Shown here one piece after another: positions 25,146-34,040 of a stretch of DNA of 64,000 nt (position 1 is its first letter; the number at the start of each line of letters is the position of its first letter). The translations under genes were made by a program, and so were the position numbers. The DNA lies in contig NZ_QKTW01000014.1 of the NCBI RefSeq assembly GCF_003236175.1, forward strand, positions 1 through 64,000. The letters are read 5' to 3'. The notes under the pieces are model-generated. The model made no database searches. It had not been told where the DNA came from and saw nothing but the letters and a program-made list of their open reading frames with translations. The stretch is from Taibaiella soli. GTDB lineage: Bacteria; Bacteroidota; Bacteroidia; Chitinophagales; Chitinophagaceae.

Positions 25146-26213
25146 ATGTTTCGTTCTATCATAACTGGCAGTGGTGCTTATATCCCCACAGAAATACAAA
25201 GTAATCCGGATTTTTTTACGCAGCCTTTTTATAGCAATGGCCTTTTGTTGCCATCATCTTCACATGATATTGTTAGCAAATTCAAGCAAATTACTGGTAT
25301 TGAGCAGCGGCGTTATGTATCGCAGGACCTCACTGCCGGAGATATCGGTGCAATAGCGGCCCGAAACGCGATATCGGATAGTGGTATTAATCCCGAAGAA
25401 ATCGATCAGTTGATTGTGGCGCATAACTTTGGCAATGTTGCCGCAGGTGCTATACAATCGAAGGCAGTTCCGTCACTGGCTAGTTCCATCAAGCATCAGT
25501 TAGGAATCCGTAATCCCGCATGTGTTGCTTACGACGTATTGTTCGGCTGTCCCGGATGGCTGCAGGGTATTATTCAGGCGGACGCTTTTTTTAAAGCAGG
25601 CATTGCTAATAAAGCACTTGTAATTGGGACTGAGACACTTTCCCGTGTTTCTGACCGTTATGATCGCGATAGTATGATCTTTAGCGATGGGGCAGGCGCT
25701 GTAGTATTAGAATATAAAGACACTGTTTCAACCGACCGTGGCATATTGTCTGCGAGTGTGCAGACGCATGCGCTGGAAGAAAATGGTTATATCAGCATGG
25801 GTAGTTCGGATTTTCCTGATAGTGATCCGCAAGTGCAGTATATCAAAATGAAAGGGCGCAAAGTTTACGAATATGCTTTACTGAACGTACCCGCTGCAAT
25901 GAAGGACTGTCTTGATAAAAGCGGCGTGCCCATTCAGAATTTGAAAAAGATATTCATTCATCAGGCTAATGAAAAAATGGATGAAGCAATTGTACAGCGC
26001 TTCTATCAGTTATATGATCTGCCGGCGCCGGTTGATATTATGCCGATGAGCATTCATTGGTTGGGAAATAGCTCTGTAGCTACCATTCCAACGTTAATTG
26101 ATCTGGTAAAACAAGGGCAGATGCCGGAGCATAAGTTAGAAGAAGGAGATGTGATTCTTCTTGCATCGGTAGGGGCTGGCATGAATATAAATGCGGTTTG
26201 CTATCGTTACTAG
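25146..26213 (+). CDS. 3-oxoacyl-ACP synthase III family protein
   Basis: Thiolase-fold condensing enzyme of 355 residues. The full KAS III triad is visible: Cys135 (DVLFGCPGWLQG), His272 (IFIHQANEKMDEAI) and Asn308 (WLGNSSVATIPTL). The N-terminal GSGAYIPTEI and glycine-rich VGAGMNINAV C-terminus are standard. The YDVLFGCPGW active-site surrounding differs from the AACAGF of housekeeping FabH, and the protein is longer, so it may prime a specialised lipid or polyketide-like chain and not bulk fatty acid. No acyl carrier protein or second ketosynthase is adjacent; the next gene is an RfbH-type dehydrase. Confidence 0.88.
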   Translation: MFRSIITGSGAYIPTEIQSNPDFFTQPFYSNGLLLPSSSHDIVSKFKQITGIEQRRYVSQDLTAGDIGAIAARNAISDSGINPEEIDQLIVAHNFGNVAAGAIQSKAVPSLASSIKHQLGIRNPACVAYDVLFGCPGWLQGIIQADAFFKAGIANKALVIGTETLSRVSDRYDRDSMIFSDGAGAVVLEYKDTVSTDRGILSASVQTHALEENGYISMGSSDFPDSDPQVQYIKMKGRKVYEYALLNVPAAMKDCLDKSGVPIQNLKKIFIHQANEKMDEAIVQRFYQLYDLPAPVDIMPMSIHWLGNSSVATIPTLIDLVKQGQMPEHKLEEGDVILLASVGAGMNINAVCYRY

Positions 26214-26335
26214 CTAAAACCTTAGCCCAGGTGAGTTGTTTGTTTTATGTATTTATTTTAATGACAATGTATTGGATGTGTCAATAAAACAATTTTTAAC
26301 GCTTCAATTCGCACCACTTCTTTTCCTAAGACCTT

Positions 26336-26343
26336 TATATTTG
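26336..26343 (+). promoter_or_regulatory. Predicted -7 box (TATATTTG) for rfbH
   Basis: Fits TAnnTTTG and lies 19 nt before the ATG at 26363, supporting that start. Confidence 0.5.
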
Positions 26344-26362
26344 CAAGTCTTAAATCACAGGC

Positions 26363-27715
26363 ATGGACAGCGTAGATACTGCCGGAAATGTAGTAACCGA
26401 GAAACTTTTAATGAATTTCAAAAATATCAGCGGTGCTTTAGAACCCTTGTTGCAACAAGTCGCTGCTCAAAATGTAAAGAAGACTATCATTCCTGGTAAG
26501 GATTATATTCCGGTAACGGGAAAGGTGCTTGATGAAAATGATATTCTTTATGGCGTTGATGCGATGCTGGATGGCTGGCTCACTACCGGTCGTTATGGCG
26601 CGCAGTTCGAGAAAGAGTTTGCCCGTTATTTCGGCAGCCGTTTTTCTTTGCTGGTCAACTCTGGTTCTTCAGCTAATCTGGTAGCGTTTTACGCGCTTAC
26701 TTCGCCTAAACTTGGCGATCGTGCACTGAAGCCAGGCGATGAAGTGATCACAGTAGCTGCGGGTTTTCCGACCACAGTAAATCCAATGGTGCAGTTTGGC
26801 TGTATCCCGGTTTTCGTAGACGTTGATATTCCAACTTACAATATCAAAGCCGACCGTATCGAGGCGGCCATTTCTCCAAAGACGAAAGCGATTATGCTGG
26901 CGCACACGCTGGGCAATCCTTTCAACCTGGGAGTGGTGATGGAGATTGCGAAGAAATATAATCTTTGGGTGATTGAGGATGATTGTGACTCGCTCGGCGC
27001 AACATACCGTGATAAAAAAACTGGTTCTTTCGGAGATCTGGCAACAGTTTCGTTTTATCCGGCGCACCATATTACTATGGGTGAAGGTGGTGCGGTGCTT
27101 ATCAATAATGCATCCTTGAAAAAGATTGCAGAGAGCTTCCGCGACTGGGGCCGTGATTGCTGGTGCGAGCCTGGTAAAGACAATACCTGTGGTAAACGTT
27201 TTGATCAATGTCTGGGAGAGCTGCCTTGCGGTTATGACCATAAATACACGTATTCGCATATTGGATTCAATCTGAAGGTAACCGATATGCAGGCTGCTGT
27301 TGGTGTAAGCCAATTGAAAAAAGCAGATGCATTCGTAGAAAAGCGACGCGAGAATTTTGCATTGCTCTATGATAAGATGAAACAGTTTGAAGAACATTTC
27401 ATTTTGCCAGAAGCTACGCCGGAAAGTAATCCTAGCTGGTTTGGGTTTATGCTCACCGTTCGTGAAAACAGTAAGATAGATCGTAATCAATTGGTGCGTT
27501 ATCTGGAAGACAACAAGATTGGCACGCGTCTTTTATTTGCCGGAAACCTGATTAAACAACCGGCTTATGCTAATATTGAAAAGCGCATTGCCGGCGATCT
27601 GCATAACACGGATATAATCATGAATCGTTCGTTCTGGCTGGGTGTTTGGCCTGGGTTGAATATCGATCACTACGATTATATCGCTGAAAAGATCAACGAT
27701 TTTATCCGTAAATAA
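26363..27715 (+). CDS. rfbH: CDP-6-deoxy-4-hexulose-3-dehydrase (RfbH/E1 type)
   Basis: Predicted E1 dehydrase of 3,6-dideoxyhexose biosynthesis. 450 residues with the aminotransferase-like (DegT/DnrJ/EryC1) fold. The PLP-binding lysine of normal family members is replaced by histidine: [17 protein letters not shown] has His235 where a Lys would be. The iron-sulfur cysteines of E1 are present ([19 protein letters not shown], with Cys266, Cys268 and Cys276). Both are diagnostic for RfbH. It would dehydrate CDP-4-keto-6-deoxyglucose with an E3-type reductase. The usual partners (rfbF, rfbG, reductase, epimerase) are absent nearby, so it is an orphan here. The ATG at 26363 is supported by its -7 box. 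Confidence 0.92.
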   Translation: MDSVDTAGNVVTEKLLMNFKNISGALEPLLQQVAAQNVKKTIIPGKDYIPVTGKVLDENDILYGVDAMLDGWLTTGRYGAQFEKEFARYFGSRFSLLVNSGSSANLVAFYALTSPKLGDRALKPGDEVITVAAGFPTTVNPMVQFGCIPVFVDVDIPTYNIKADRIEAAISPKTKAIMLAHTLGNPFNLGVVMEIAKKYNLWVIEDDCDSLGATYRDKKTGSFGDLATVSFYPAHHITMGEGGAVLINNASLKKIAESFRDWGRDCWCEPGKDNTCGKRFDQCLGELPCGYDHKYTYSHIGFNLKVTDMQAAVGVSQLKKADAFVEKRRENFALLYDKMKQFEEHFILPEATPESNPSWFGFMLTVRENSKIDRNQLVRYLEDNKIGTRLLFAGNLIKQPAYANIEKRIAGDLHNTDIIMNRSFWLGVWPGLNIDHYDYIAEKINDFIRK

Positions 27716-27736
27716 TTTTAGAAGAACAATTCATAC

Positions 27737-27770
27737 AACCGCTTTGTGTTTAACGCAAAGCGGTTTTTTT
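27737..27770 (+). terminator. Intrinsic terminator after rfbH
   Basis: Perfect 10-bp stem AACCGCTTTG / CAAAGCGGTT plus seven T. Confidence 0.9.
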
Positions 27771-27987
27771 ATGCCCGTCTGGTGCTGAAAACGGCTGCTG
27801 TATTCGTTTTTTATCATTTCTATATTTAACCGTTAAGCCTCAGGTATTTACTATTTTTTAAATTGATTTAATTTGTATATTTGGTTGAGTGTTATTTATT
27901 AGCTAAGAATAATTTATGTAAGTAAAAGACTGGAATGTGTTTCCTGGTTTGGTTTAAGCGGCGAACGAATGTGGTAATTTTTTTTGA

Positions 27988-30402
27988 ATGAAAACGCACC
28001 ATATGGCTAACCTGAAATCGACTTTACTCTTATTACTGTGCATTCTGATCTCTTCTGAAATTTTTGCACAATGGCCTAAAGATATTCCGTTAAAAAACGG
28101 TGGTAAGCTTACTATCTATCAACCAACCGGTGAAGATCTGAAAGGAGATGTGCTTAAAGGTCGCACCGCAATATCTATCAGGAAGGATGCGAATTCGGAA
28201 CCTGTTTTCGGTGCGATGTGGTTTGATGCGTATGTGCAGATTGATAAGGCTAAACGCATGGCTACGCTCACTGGCGCAAAGGTTACGAATGCTAAGTTTG
28301 CCGATAGTGTGAGTGCTGACAATCTAAAAAAGCTCAGCGATCTTATTGCGGCAGAAGTACCCAAATGGGATCTGCAATATCCGCTTGACGAGTTGCTCAC
28401 TTCTATTAACGAAGAAAAAGAATTGAATGATCCGGATCTTAAAACGGATCCGCCGAAAATTTATTACGCAACCAAAGCAACATCGTTAGTGATTATCGAT
28501 GGCGAACCGAAAGTTCAGCAGGATAAAGACATGAAGATGGACCGTGTAGTGAACACGCCATTTCTGATTGTGAAAGATCCGAAGGATGGAAAATTTTATT
28601 TGTACAACAGTGGTTTCTGGTATAAAGCATCTTCGCCAACCGGTAGTTATGAATACGTGAAAAATCTTCCTTCCACCATAAAAGATTTGGATAAAGTGGT
28701 AAAGGAAAATGAACAAAAAAATAAAACAGATACCAAAGCGGAAGACAAACCCCAAAACCCGACAGCGATTATTGTGAGTACCGTTCCTGCTGAATTGGTA
28801 CAAACTGAAGGGGAGGCTACTTATTCAGTTATTGAAGGTACCAGCCTGTTGTTTGCAAATAATACGCTGGATGATATTTTCAAAAATACCGGGGATCAAA
28901 AAACTTATATTCTTATTTCCGGAAGATGGTATAGTGCAGCGGGGTTAAACGGTCCGTGGACATATGTGCCGTCGGATAAATTACCTGCCGATTTTGCGAG
29001 AATCCCGAAGGGCACAGAAAAAGATGGTGTGCTGGCAAGTGTGGCAGGAACAGATGAAGCGAAAGATGCCAAAATGGAAGCGCAGATTCCGCAGACTGCG
29101 AAAGTAGATCGTAAGAAAGCAACCTGTACGGTTACTTATGATGGTAAACCGAAATTTTCTAAGATTGAAAATACAGATCTCGAATTGGCCGAAAACAGCA
29201 GTATTACGGTCATCAAATCGGGCAAAAAATATTATGCGGTGCAGAATGCCGTATGGTTTGTGAGTGATAAACCGGATGGCCCGTGGAAAGTTTCAGATGA
29301 TCGTCCTGCAGATGTTGATAAGATACCTGCAAGTTGCAGTGCCTACAATACCAAGTACGTTTATGTTTATGACAGTGAGCCTGATTGTGTGTATATGGGC
29401 TATACCCCCGGCTATATGGGCTGTTATGTGTATGGACCAACAGTTGTATATGGTACGGGTTGGTATTATCCGCCATGGTATGGTGCTGTGTATTATCCAC
29501 GGCCTGTAACATTTGGTTTTGGATTTAGTTATAACCCATGGACTGGCTGGAACATGAGCTGGGGGATGAGTTTCAATTTTGGTTGGTGTCGTGTGAGTGT
29601 TGGTTTTGGTGGCTATGGTGCCTGGTTTGGTCCGCCGATGTTTTATCCGCCCTATCGTCACTGGGGCTACGCCGGCGGTTTTTATGGGCCTCGCCCGATG
29701 CCGTATGGTGCCCGTCCAAACGTAATAGTAAACCGTCCGGTAAATATCAATGGCGATATCAATATTAATGGAGGTAACCGTGACAGAGTGTACAATAATA
29801 ACGGAACCGGAAATATTTATAATAGACAGAACGGTGTAAATACAAATGACGTGCGCCGAGGAGAGCATACTCGACCTGGCGCTGGTGGCGGCGGAACCGC
29901 ATCTCAATTGCCTGCGAACGGTACTCGACCTGGTGGTGGTGGCGGAACCGCATCACAATTACCCGCAAATGGCACTAGACCTGGTGCTGGTGGTGGCGGA
30001 ACTGCATCACAATTACCCGCAAATGGTACTCGACCTGGTGCTGGCGGCGGGGGAACCGCATCTCAATTACCTGCAAATGGAACTGGCGGTGCAGCGCGGC
30101 CGTCAACACAACCGGCAAATAATGTAACAACGGACAGGAATGGCAACGTGTATCAACGTGATAATTCCGGTAACTGGCAGCAACGCAACAATGGCAGCTG
30201 GCAACCAACAAACCAACAAAATACACAGCAACTTAACCGGCAAAATACGAATCAGCAGCGAGGTATGGAGCGGTCTAATAATTTCCAAAACCACGGCGGA
30301 TATCAGGGTGGCGGCGGCGGCAGATCAATGCCTTCGGGCGGTGGTGGTGGCCGTATGGGCGGCGGTGGCGGCGGTGGTCGTATGGGTGGCGGCAGAAGAT
30401 AA
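27988..30402 (+). CDS. Large exported protein with three WY/GPW modules and a Gly-rich repeat tail
   Basis: 804 residues with a signal peptide (LKSTLLLLLCILISSEIFAQ); ATG at 27988 or 28003. The central part has three related modules of roughly 75 residues, each with a threonine/valine-rich start, then YLYNSGFWYKA / YILISGRWYSA / YYAVQNAVWFVS and a following GSYEYV / GPWTYV / GPWKVS. Next is a Tyr/Gly/Pro/Trp-rich region (GYTPGYMGCYVYGPTVVYG, about 465-570), then four tandem 17-18-residue repeats (TRPGAGGGGTASQLPANG), a Gln/Asn-rich stretch and a GGGGRMGGG end. Relatives are sometimes named carbohydrate-binding family V/XII, which I regard as unproven. Probably a surface or matrix protein. Confidence 0.8.
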   Translation: MKTHHMANLKSTLLLLLCILISSEIFAQWPKDIPLKNGGKLTIYQPTGEDLKGDVLKGRTAISIRKDANSEPVFGAMWFDAYVQIDKAKRMATLTGAKVTNAKFADSVSADNLKKLSDLIAAEVPKWDLQYPLDELLTSINEEKELNDPDLKTDPPKIYYATKATSLVIIDGEPKVQQDKDMKMDRVVNTPFLIVKDPKDGKFYLYNSGFWYKASSPTGSYEYVKNLPSTIKDLDKVVKENEQKNKTDTKAEDKPQNPTAIIVSTVPAELVQTEGEATYSVIEGTSLLFANNTLDDIFKNTGDQKTYILISGRWYSAAGLNGPWTYVPSDKLPADFARIPKGTEKDGVLASVAGTDEAKDAKMEAQIPQTAKVDRKKATCTVTYDGKPKFSKIENTDLELAENSSITVIKSGKKYYAVQNAVWFVSDKPDGPWKVSDDRPADVDKIPASCSAYNTKYVYVYDSEPDCVYMGYTPGYMGCYVYGPTVVYGTGWYYPPWYGAVYYPRPVTFGFGFSYNPWTGWNMSWGMSFNFGWCRVSVGFGGYGAWFGPPMFYPPYRHWGYAGGFYGPRPMPYGARPNVIVNRPVNINGDININGGNRDRVYNNNGTGNIYNRQNGVNTNDVRRGEHTRPGAGGGGTASQLPANGTRPGGGGGTASQLPANGTRPGAGGGGTASQLPANGTRPGAGGGGTASQLPANGTGGAARPSTQPANNVTTDRNGNVYQRDNSGNWQQRNNGSWQPTNQQNTQQLNRQNTNQQRGMERSNNFQNHGGYQGGGGGRSMPSGGGGGRMGGGGGGGRMGGGRR
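29869..30081 (+). repeat. Four in-frame tandem repeats of 54/51/54/54 bp
   Basis: Encodes residues 628-698 of the exported protein. Units read TRPG(A)GGGGTASQLPANG; the second lacks one codon. Silent differences between units show they are not brand-new duplications. Confidence 0.9.
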
Positions 30403-30421
30403 CCATCAAAACAAACTGATT

Positions 30422-31198
30422 ATGAGTACACGTATTTCAGCATTGATGTTACTCTTGGTAATGTGGTGCAATGCGGCGTTTTCGCAAAGTGATAAATGGC
30501 TTGGCGAGGGCGGTAGCAAGGAAGAAAGCTACACGAACAACGTAAAGTTGAACATAAGCTCGTGGCTACTCTATAACAAAACATACGTGTTTAGCTATGA
30601 GCGACGCATCAATGCCCGGCAAACAGCGGCGATTACTGGTGGTTACATGGAGTTGCCACCGTTGTTAAATATCAACATAAAGGATATCGACATCAGAAAG
30701 AATGTATCGCAGTCTGGGTATATGTTTGGTGGTGAGTATCGTTTTTATCTCGCGAAAGAAAATAAATATGCGCCGCCCCATGGGTTGTACATCGGTCCAT
30801 ATGTGACGTACTATAGGTTCGATAATAAACGGAATCTTTCAGTGCGTGACTCTGCGGGTAATCCGCTGGATCTGTCTGTAAAGACCTCTATTACCAATTT
30901 TAATATTGGCTTTGAGCTGGGCTATCAGTTTATACTGGCGAAAAGAATTTCGCTCGATTTTATCCTGATTGGTCCGTCGATTGCAAACTATACGGCGAAG
31001 TTTAAACTGGACGGGAACATTGATCCGGAAAGCGCACAGTATTACAACCAGGAGCTGGCAGAAGCGTTGATCAATCGTTTTCCGATGCTGAATAAGTTGC
31101 TTGAAAATAAAGAAGTGGATGTTTCGGGTAACGGGAATGTCTGGGCACCAGGATTTCGTTACGCGATATTCGTCGGTTACACGTTTGGCAGACGATGA
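30422..31198 (+). CDS. Putative outer-membrane protein, function unknown
   Basis: 258 residues from the ATG at 30422, which begins a signal peptide (ISALMLLLVMWCNAAFSQ). The frame is open far upstream but overlaps the preceding gene there. Mature sequence shows amphipathic beta strands (VKLNISSWLLYNKTYVFSYE, AAITGGYMELP, YMFGGEYRFYL, FNIGFELGYQF) and ends in FVGYTFGRR, an aromatic-rich barrel C-terminus. It resembles DUF3575-type barrels in layout. It follows the Gly-rich exported protein by 19 bp, so the two are likely one transcript. Confidence 0.75.
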   Translation: MSTRISALMLLLVMWCNAAFSQSDKWLGEGGSKEESYTNNVKLNISSWLLYNKTYVFSYERRINARQTAAITGGYMELPPLLNINIKDIDIRKNVSQSGYMFGGEYRFYLAKENKYAPPHGLYIGPYVTYYRFDNKRNLSVRDSAGNPLDLSVKTSITNFNIGFELGYQFILAKRISLDFILIGPSIANYTAKFKLDGNIDPESAQYYNQELAEALINRFPMLNKLLENKEVDVSGNGNVWAPGFRYAIFVGYTFGRR

Positions 31199-31270
31199 GT
31201 AAATGAATGCTGACTATGAAAACGGACAAGAATTTTTATGTGGCAAACGAATGAGTATGGTAAGAAAAAA

Positions 31271-32038
31271 ATGAAGATTCGGATTTGCATACTGACGGTC
31301 ATAATAATAGGAACAGGCTATATACAGGCAATCGGGCAACAGCGTATCGACAGGCAATTTTGGCAGGATGTGGTATTGGATTATCAGTTAGGGAAGAATC
31401 TTTTGGAAACAGAATTGAGTTATCAGACGCTGCTTGCACAAGAAAACAAATGGTACAGTCTGAATATTTCTCCGGCTTACGAACGAAGCATCAATAAGTA
31501 CTTTGACCTGATATGTGCATTACCGATGTCTTATACAGTGCAAACGGATACGAGTAATTCTTTTGAAATAAGAACAATGCTTGGCGGACGCGTGTATTTC
31601 ACACCCGGAAAGCGAATAGAAACGAGGTTTACATACCGTTTTGAATATCGTTTCTTTCATGATCAGTCTAGCAGTGAATGGGTAAAGAGTTCACGTTCAC
31701 GGTTCAGAGCAGAAGTAATTGTGCCGATAAACAGGCCCAATTATTACTCAGATAAAATGCTGTATTGCCTGGGAGATGTGGAGCTCTTTTCAACAGTAGA
31801 TAAAGATGTAGAGGAACGTTATGCCAATCGTTTCAGAATACGTGTGGGCGCTGGTTACAGGATGTCGTACAATTGGCGTTTCGAGGCAATTTATATGTTG
31901 CAGCAATCGCGCAATAATGTAGAGGATGGTTACAATTCGGTTGATAATATTCTCCGGTTGCGGATTAAATGTTATTTCCCGTTTCAGAAGAAAAAAGTAA
32001 TGAATACGCCCGGTCCGGAAGGTGGTTCGGGATACTAA
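31271..32038 (+). CDS. DUF2490 domain-containing outer-membrane protein
   Basis: 255 residues; the ATG at 31271 begins the signal peptide (MKIRICILTVIIIGTGYIQA). The body is DUF2490-like: RQFWQDVVLDYQLGKNLLE near the N-terminus, then alternating strands (RTMLGGRVYFTPG, RFTYRFEYRFFHD, RFRIRVGAGYRMSYNWRFEA), predicted to form an outer-membrane barrel. Function unknown for the family. It is 72 bp downstream of the previous barrel gene in the same direction. Confidence 0.8.
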   Translation: MKIRICILTVIIIGTGYIQAIGQQRIDRQFWQDVVLDYQLGKNLLETELSYQTLLAQENKWYSLNISPAYERSINKYFDLICALPMSYTVQTDTSNSFEIRTMLGGRVYFTPGKRIETRFTYRFEYRFFHDQSSSEWVKSSRSRFRAEVIVPINRPNYYSDKMLYCLGDVELFSTVDKDVEERYANRFRIRVGAGYRMSYNWRFEAIYMLQQSRNNVEDGYNSVDNILRLRIKCYFPFQKKKVMNTPGPEGGSGY

Positions 32039-32069
32039 ATAAAAAACGTTTCACTTAAAAATTGATATT

Positions 32070-32717
32070 ATGAAAGCCAGATTACTCATTGCCGCCGTAC
32101 TGATGTTTTTTGCAAATACCAGTTTTGGTCAGATGCAAACATCAGACCATTCTCATCAGCACCATCCAAGAGGATCGCTCACCATATTTGGGGGTTATAC
32201 ATTTCAGGATAAAGTGAGCTTTAGCAATTCTTACGGTTACATTAAAGAAGCGGCGCACTGGGGTTTGTCAGCCGAATTTTTCATGGACCGTTTGCGCACA
32301 TTGGAATTGTTGTATCAGCGAATGGATACACATGCGCCGCTTTATGACGGTTATTTCGGCACACAGCTCAATCATGATAATGATAAAGCCGGCTTGAACT
32401 ATATTATGATCGGTGGTGTAAACTACATTCCTGCGAGCCCTACAGTAATGCCTTATGGTGGTATCAATCTTGGGGTCTGCGTTGTTACGAATAAGGAAGA
32501 TTATACCGCAACCAAATTCGCTATTGGCGGTAAGCTCGGTGTGAAAATCAAAGCATCACCCGTTGTAGGTATCAAATTGCAAGCGCAATTGCTGAGCGTG
32601 GTGCAAGGTGCCGGTGGCGGTTTTTATGTAGGTACCGGTGGTAGTGGTTATGGTGTAAGCACTTATTCTACCGTATTGCAGTTTGGCTTTACAGGCGGTT
32701 TAAGTTTTGATTTCTAA
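32070..32717 (+). CDS. Small outer-membrane beta-barrel protein
   Basis: 215 residues. Signal peptide LLIAAVLMFFANTSFG, then a His-rich linker (SDHSHQHHPRG) that might bind metal, followed by an eight-strand-type barrel: SLTIFGGYTFQD, HWGLSAEFFMDR, YIMIGGVNYIPAS, VMPYGGINLGVCVV, FAIGGKLGVKI and a terminal VLQFGFTGGLSFDF that ends in phenylalanine as barrels do. OmpW/PorT-like size. No specific ligand can be assigned. Confidence 0.78.
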   Translation: MKARLLIAAVLMFFANTSFGQMQTSDHSHQHHPRGSLTIFGGYTFQDKVSFSNSYGYIKEAAHWGLSAEFFMDRLRTLELLYQRMDTHAPLYDGYFGTQLNHDNDKAGLNYIMIGGVNYIPASPTVMPYGGINLGVCVVTNKEDYTATKFAIGGKLGVKIKASPVVGIKLQAQLLSVVQGAGGGFYVGTGGSGYGVSTYSTVLQFGFTGGLSFDF

Positions 32718-32751
32718 CAATGATTTCTCAAAAATTTAATAATAATCTTTT

Positions 32752-33231
32752 ATGAAAAAACGCAACTTCATTTTTTGTTTTCTTCTAGCCACTGCATTTG
32801 CCATAGGCGCAAAAGCCCAGGATGCAGCAGGTGATGAAGGTGTTACCCGTAAACTTTTTCAGGCGCAACACCGCACCATCGTTTCCGACAACCTTAATCT
32901 CACAGCAGCACAATCAGCTCCTTTCTGGAAAATCTACGACGAATACGAAGGGGAGCGAAAAACCATTGGTGAGAAAAAAATCATGCTGCTAAAGAAGTTT
33001 GTCGCCAATATCGATAGTAATAATGCGGCCACCGCTGCAGATGTTATTAACGGCACGATCGATAATCAGATGGATTATCTGAAACTGCAGAAGAAATATT
33101 TTAAACGCATTAGTAAAGAAGTCAGCCCGATGGTTGCGGCACGATTTATGCAAATTGAGCAGACGATCAATGCGCGCATCAGCTCCGACATTCTTTCGGA
33201 ATTGCCTCTGGCAGGTAGTACTGGCCAATAG
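32752..33231 (+). CDS. Small exported helical protein, function unknown
   Basis: 159 residues, signal peptide NFIFCFLLATAFAIGAKAQ. The mature part is helical: LNLTAAQSAPFWKIYDEYEGE is similar to the L-T-x-x-Q element of Spy/CpxP-type periplasmic proteins, and the rest is a charged helical hairpin (NQMDYLKLQKKYFKRISKEV ... ARFMQIEQTINARIS). A periplasmic chaperone-like role in envelope stress is possible but only inferred. Adjacent to several barrel genes, which fits. Confidence 0.72.
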   Translation: MKKRNFIFCFLLATAFAIGAKAQDAAGDEGVTRKLFQAQHRTIVSDNLNLTAAQSAPFWKIYDEYEGERKTIGEKKIMLLKKFVANIDSNNAATAADVINGTIDNQMDYLKLQKKYFKRISKEVSPMVAARFMQIEQTINARISSDILSELPLAGSTGQ

Positions 33232-33240
33232 TTAAGTATA

Positions 33241-33272
33241 AACGGAAGGCGTGTGCGTGCCTTCCGTTTTTT
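33241..33272 (+). terminator. Intrinsic terminator
   Basis: Perfect stem AACGGAAGGC / GCCTTCCGTT with TTTT tail, ending the run of exported-protein genes. Confidence 0.85.
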
Positions 33273-33295
33273 ATCCATTCTGTATTTAATCTGTT

Positions 33296-34027
33296 ATGAA
33301 GAAAGCGCTACTGTTACTACTGTTGTGTTTATGTGTTCAGAAATCTTACAGCCAGTTTTTAATTGCACTTGTGTTTGGCGATAAGCTTAATAGTGGCCGG
33401 GCGGAATTCGGACTTACATTGGCCGCGGGATTGAGCTCTTATACTGGTGGCGTAAGTGCAAATTACAGACCATCGCTTTGTTTTGGCATGTATTTCAGTT
33501 ATAAGCTGAATGATAAGTTTTCACTTGAGCCCAGATTTTATCCTAAATACAACGGTGGCGCCAATAAGATGACAATCGGGTTGCCAGAAAAATATCAATC
33601 CGATGCCTGGGATACAACTTCTGTTAGTCAGAAAATAAATTATTTCGCTTTTACAGCGATGGTAGGATACAAACTTACAGACCATCTGAAAGTGTGTCTC
33701 GGTCCACAGGCGATGATGCGCACGTCTATTCTCGACTATTATTCATCTGATGATAAAGGCAGCGAATTAAAGCTGAAAGAAGATGATACACGTACCCGGT
33801 TTGATGCCGGAGGGACTATTTCGCTCAATTATCATTTTTCCAAAAATGGTGGTCTGAGTATTACTGCTGAATATTATCAGGGTATGGTGAATATCAACAA
33901 GGCTACAGATGCTGCGATGCATAATTCTATTTTTCAGTTTGCCGTAGGTATACCTGTAGGCGCAGGTAAGGCGAAGAAAAAAGCTGCGGCGAAAACGGAA
34001 ATGACAAATGAAACATCAGATGATTAA
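33296..34027 (+). CDS. PorT-family outer-membrane beta-barrel protein
   Basis: 243 residues; signal peptide ALLLLLLCLCVQKSYSQF. The barrel portion begins with AEFGLTLAAGLSSYTGG, then SLCFGMYFSYKLNDKFSLEP, YFAFTAMVGYKLTDHLKV, the PQAMMRTSI segment and a late strand SIFQFAVGIPVG. This is the layout of the porin/PorT-like family of Bacteroidota. After the last strand a short basic and Lys/Ala-rich tail (KAKKKAAAKTEMTNE) extends, which is unusual for a barrel end. It converges with the BamA-like gene 13 bp away. Confidence 0.75.
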   Translation: MKKALLLLLLCLCVQKSYSQFLIALVFGDKLNSGRAEFGLTLAAGLSSYTGGVSANYRPSLCFGMYFSYKLNDKFSLEPRFYPKYNGGANKMTIGLPEKYQSDAWDTTSVSQKINYFAFTAMVGYKLTDHLKVCLGPQAMMRTSILDYYSSDDKGSELKLKEDDTRTRFDAGGTISLNYHFSKNGGLSITAEYYQGMVNINKATDAAMHNSIFQFAVGIPVGAGKAKKKAAAKTEMTNETSDD

Positions 34028-34040
34028 ATACGTCAGATGT

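Noticed and set aside
26669-27490. 273-codon frame on the minus strand across rfbH
   Set aside because: Antisense of a fully conserved enzyme, with no recognisable sequence.
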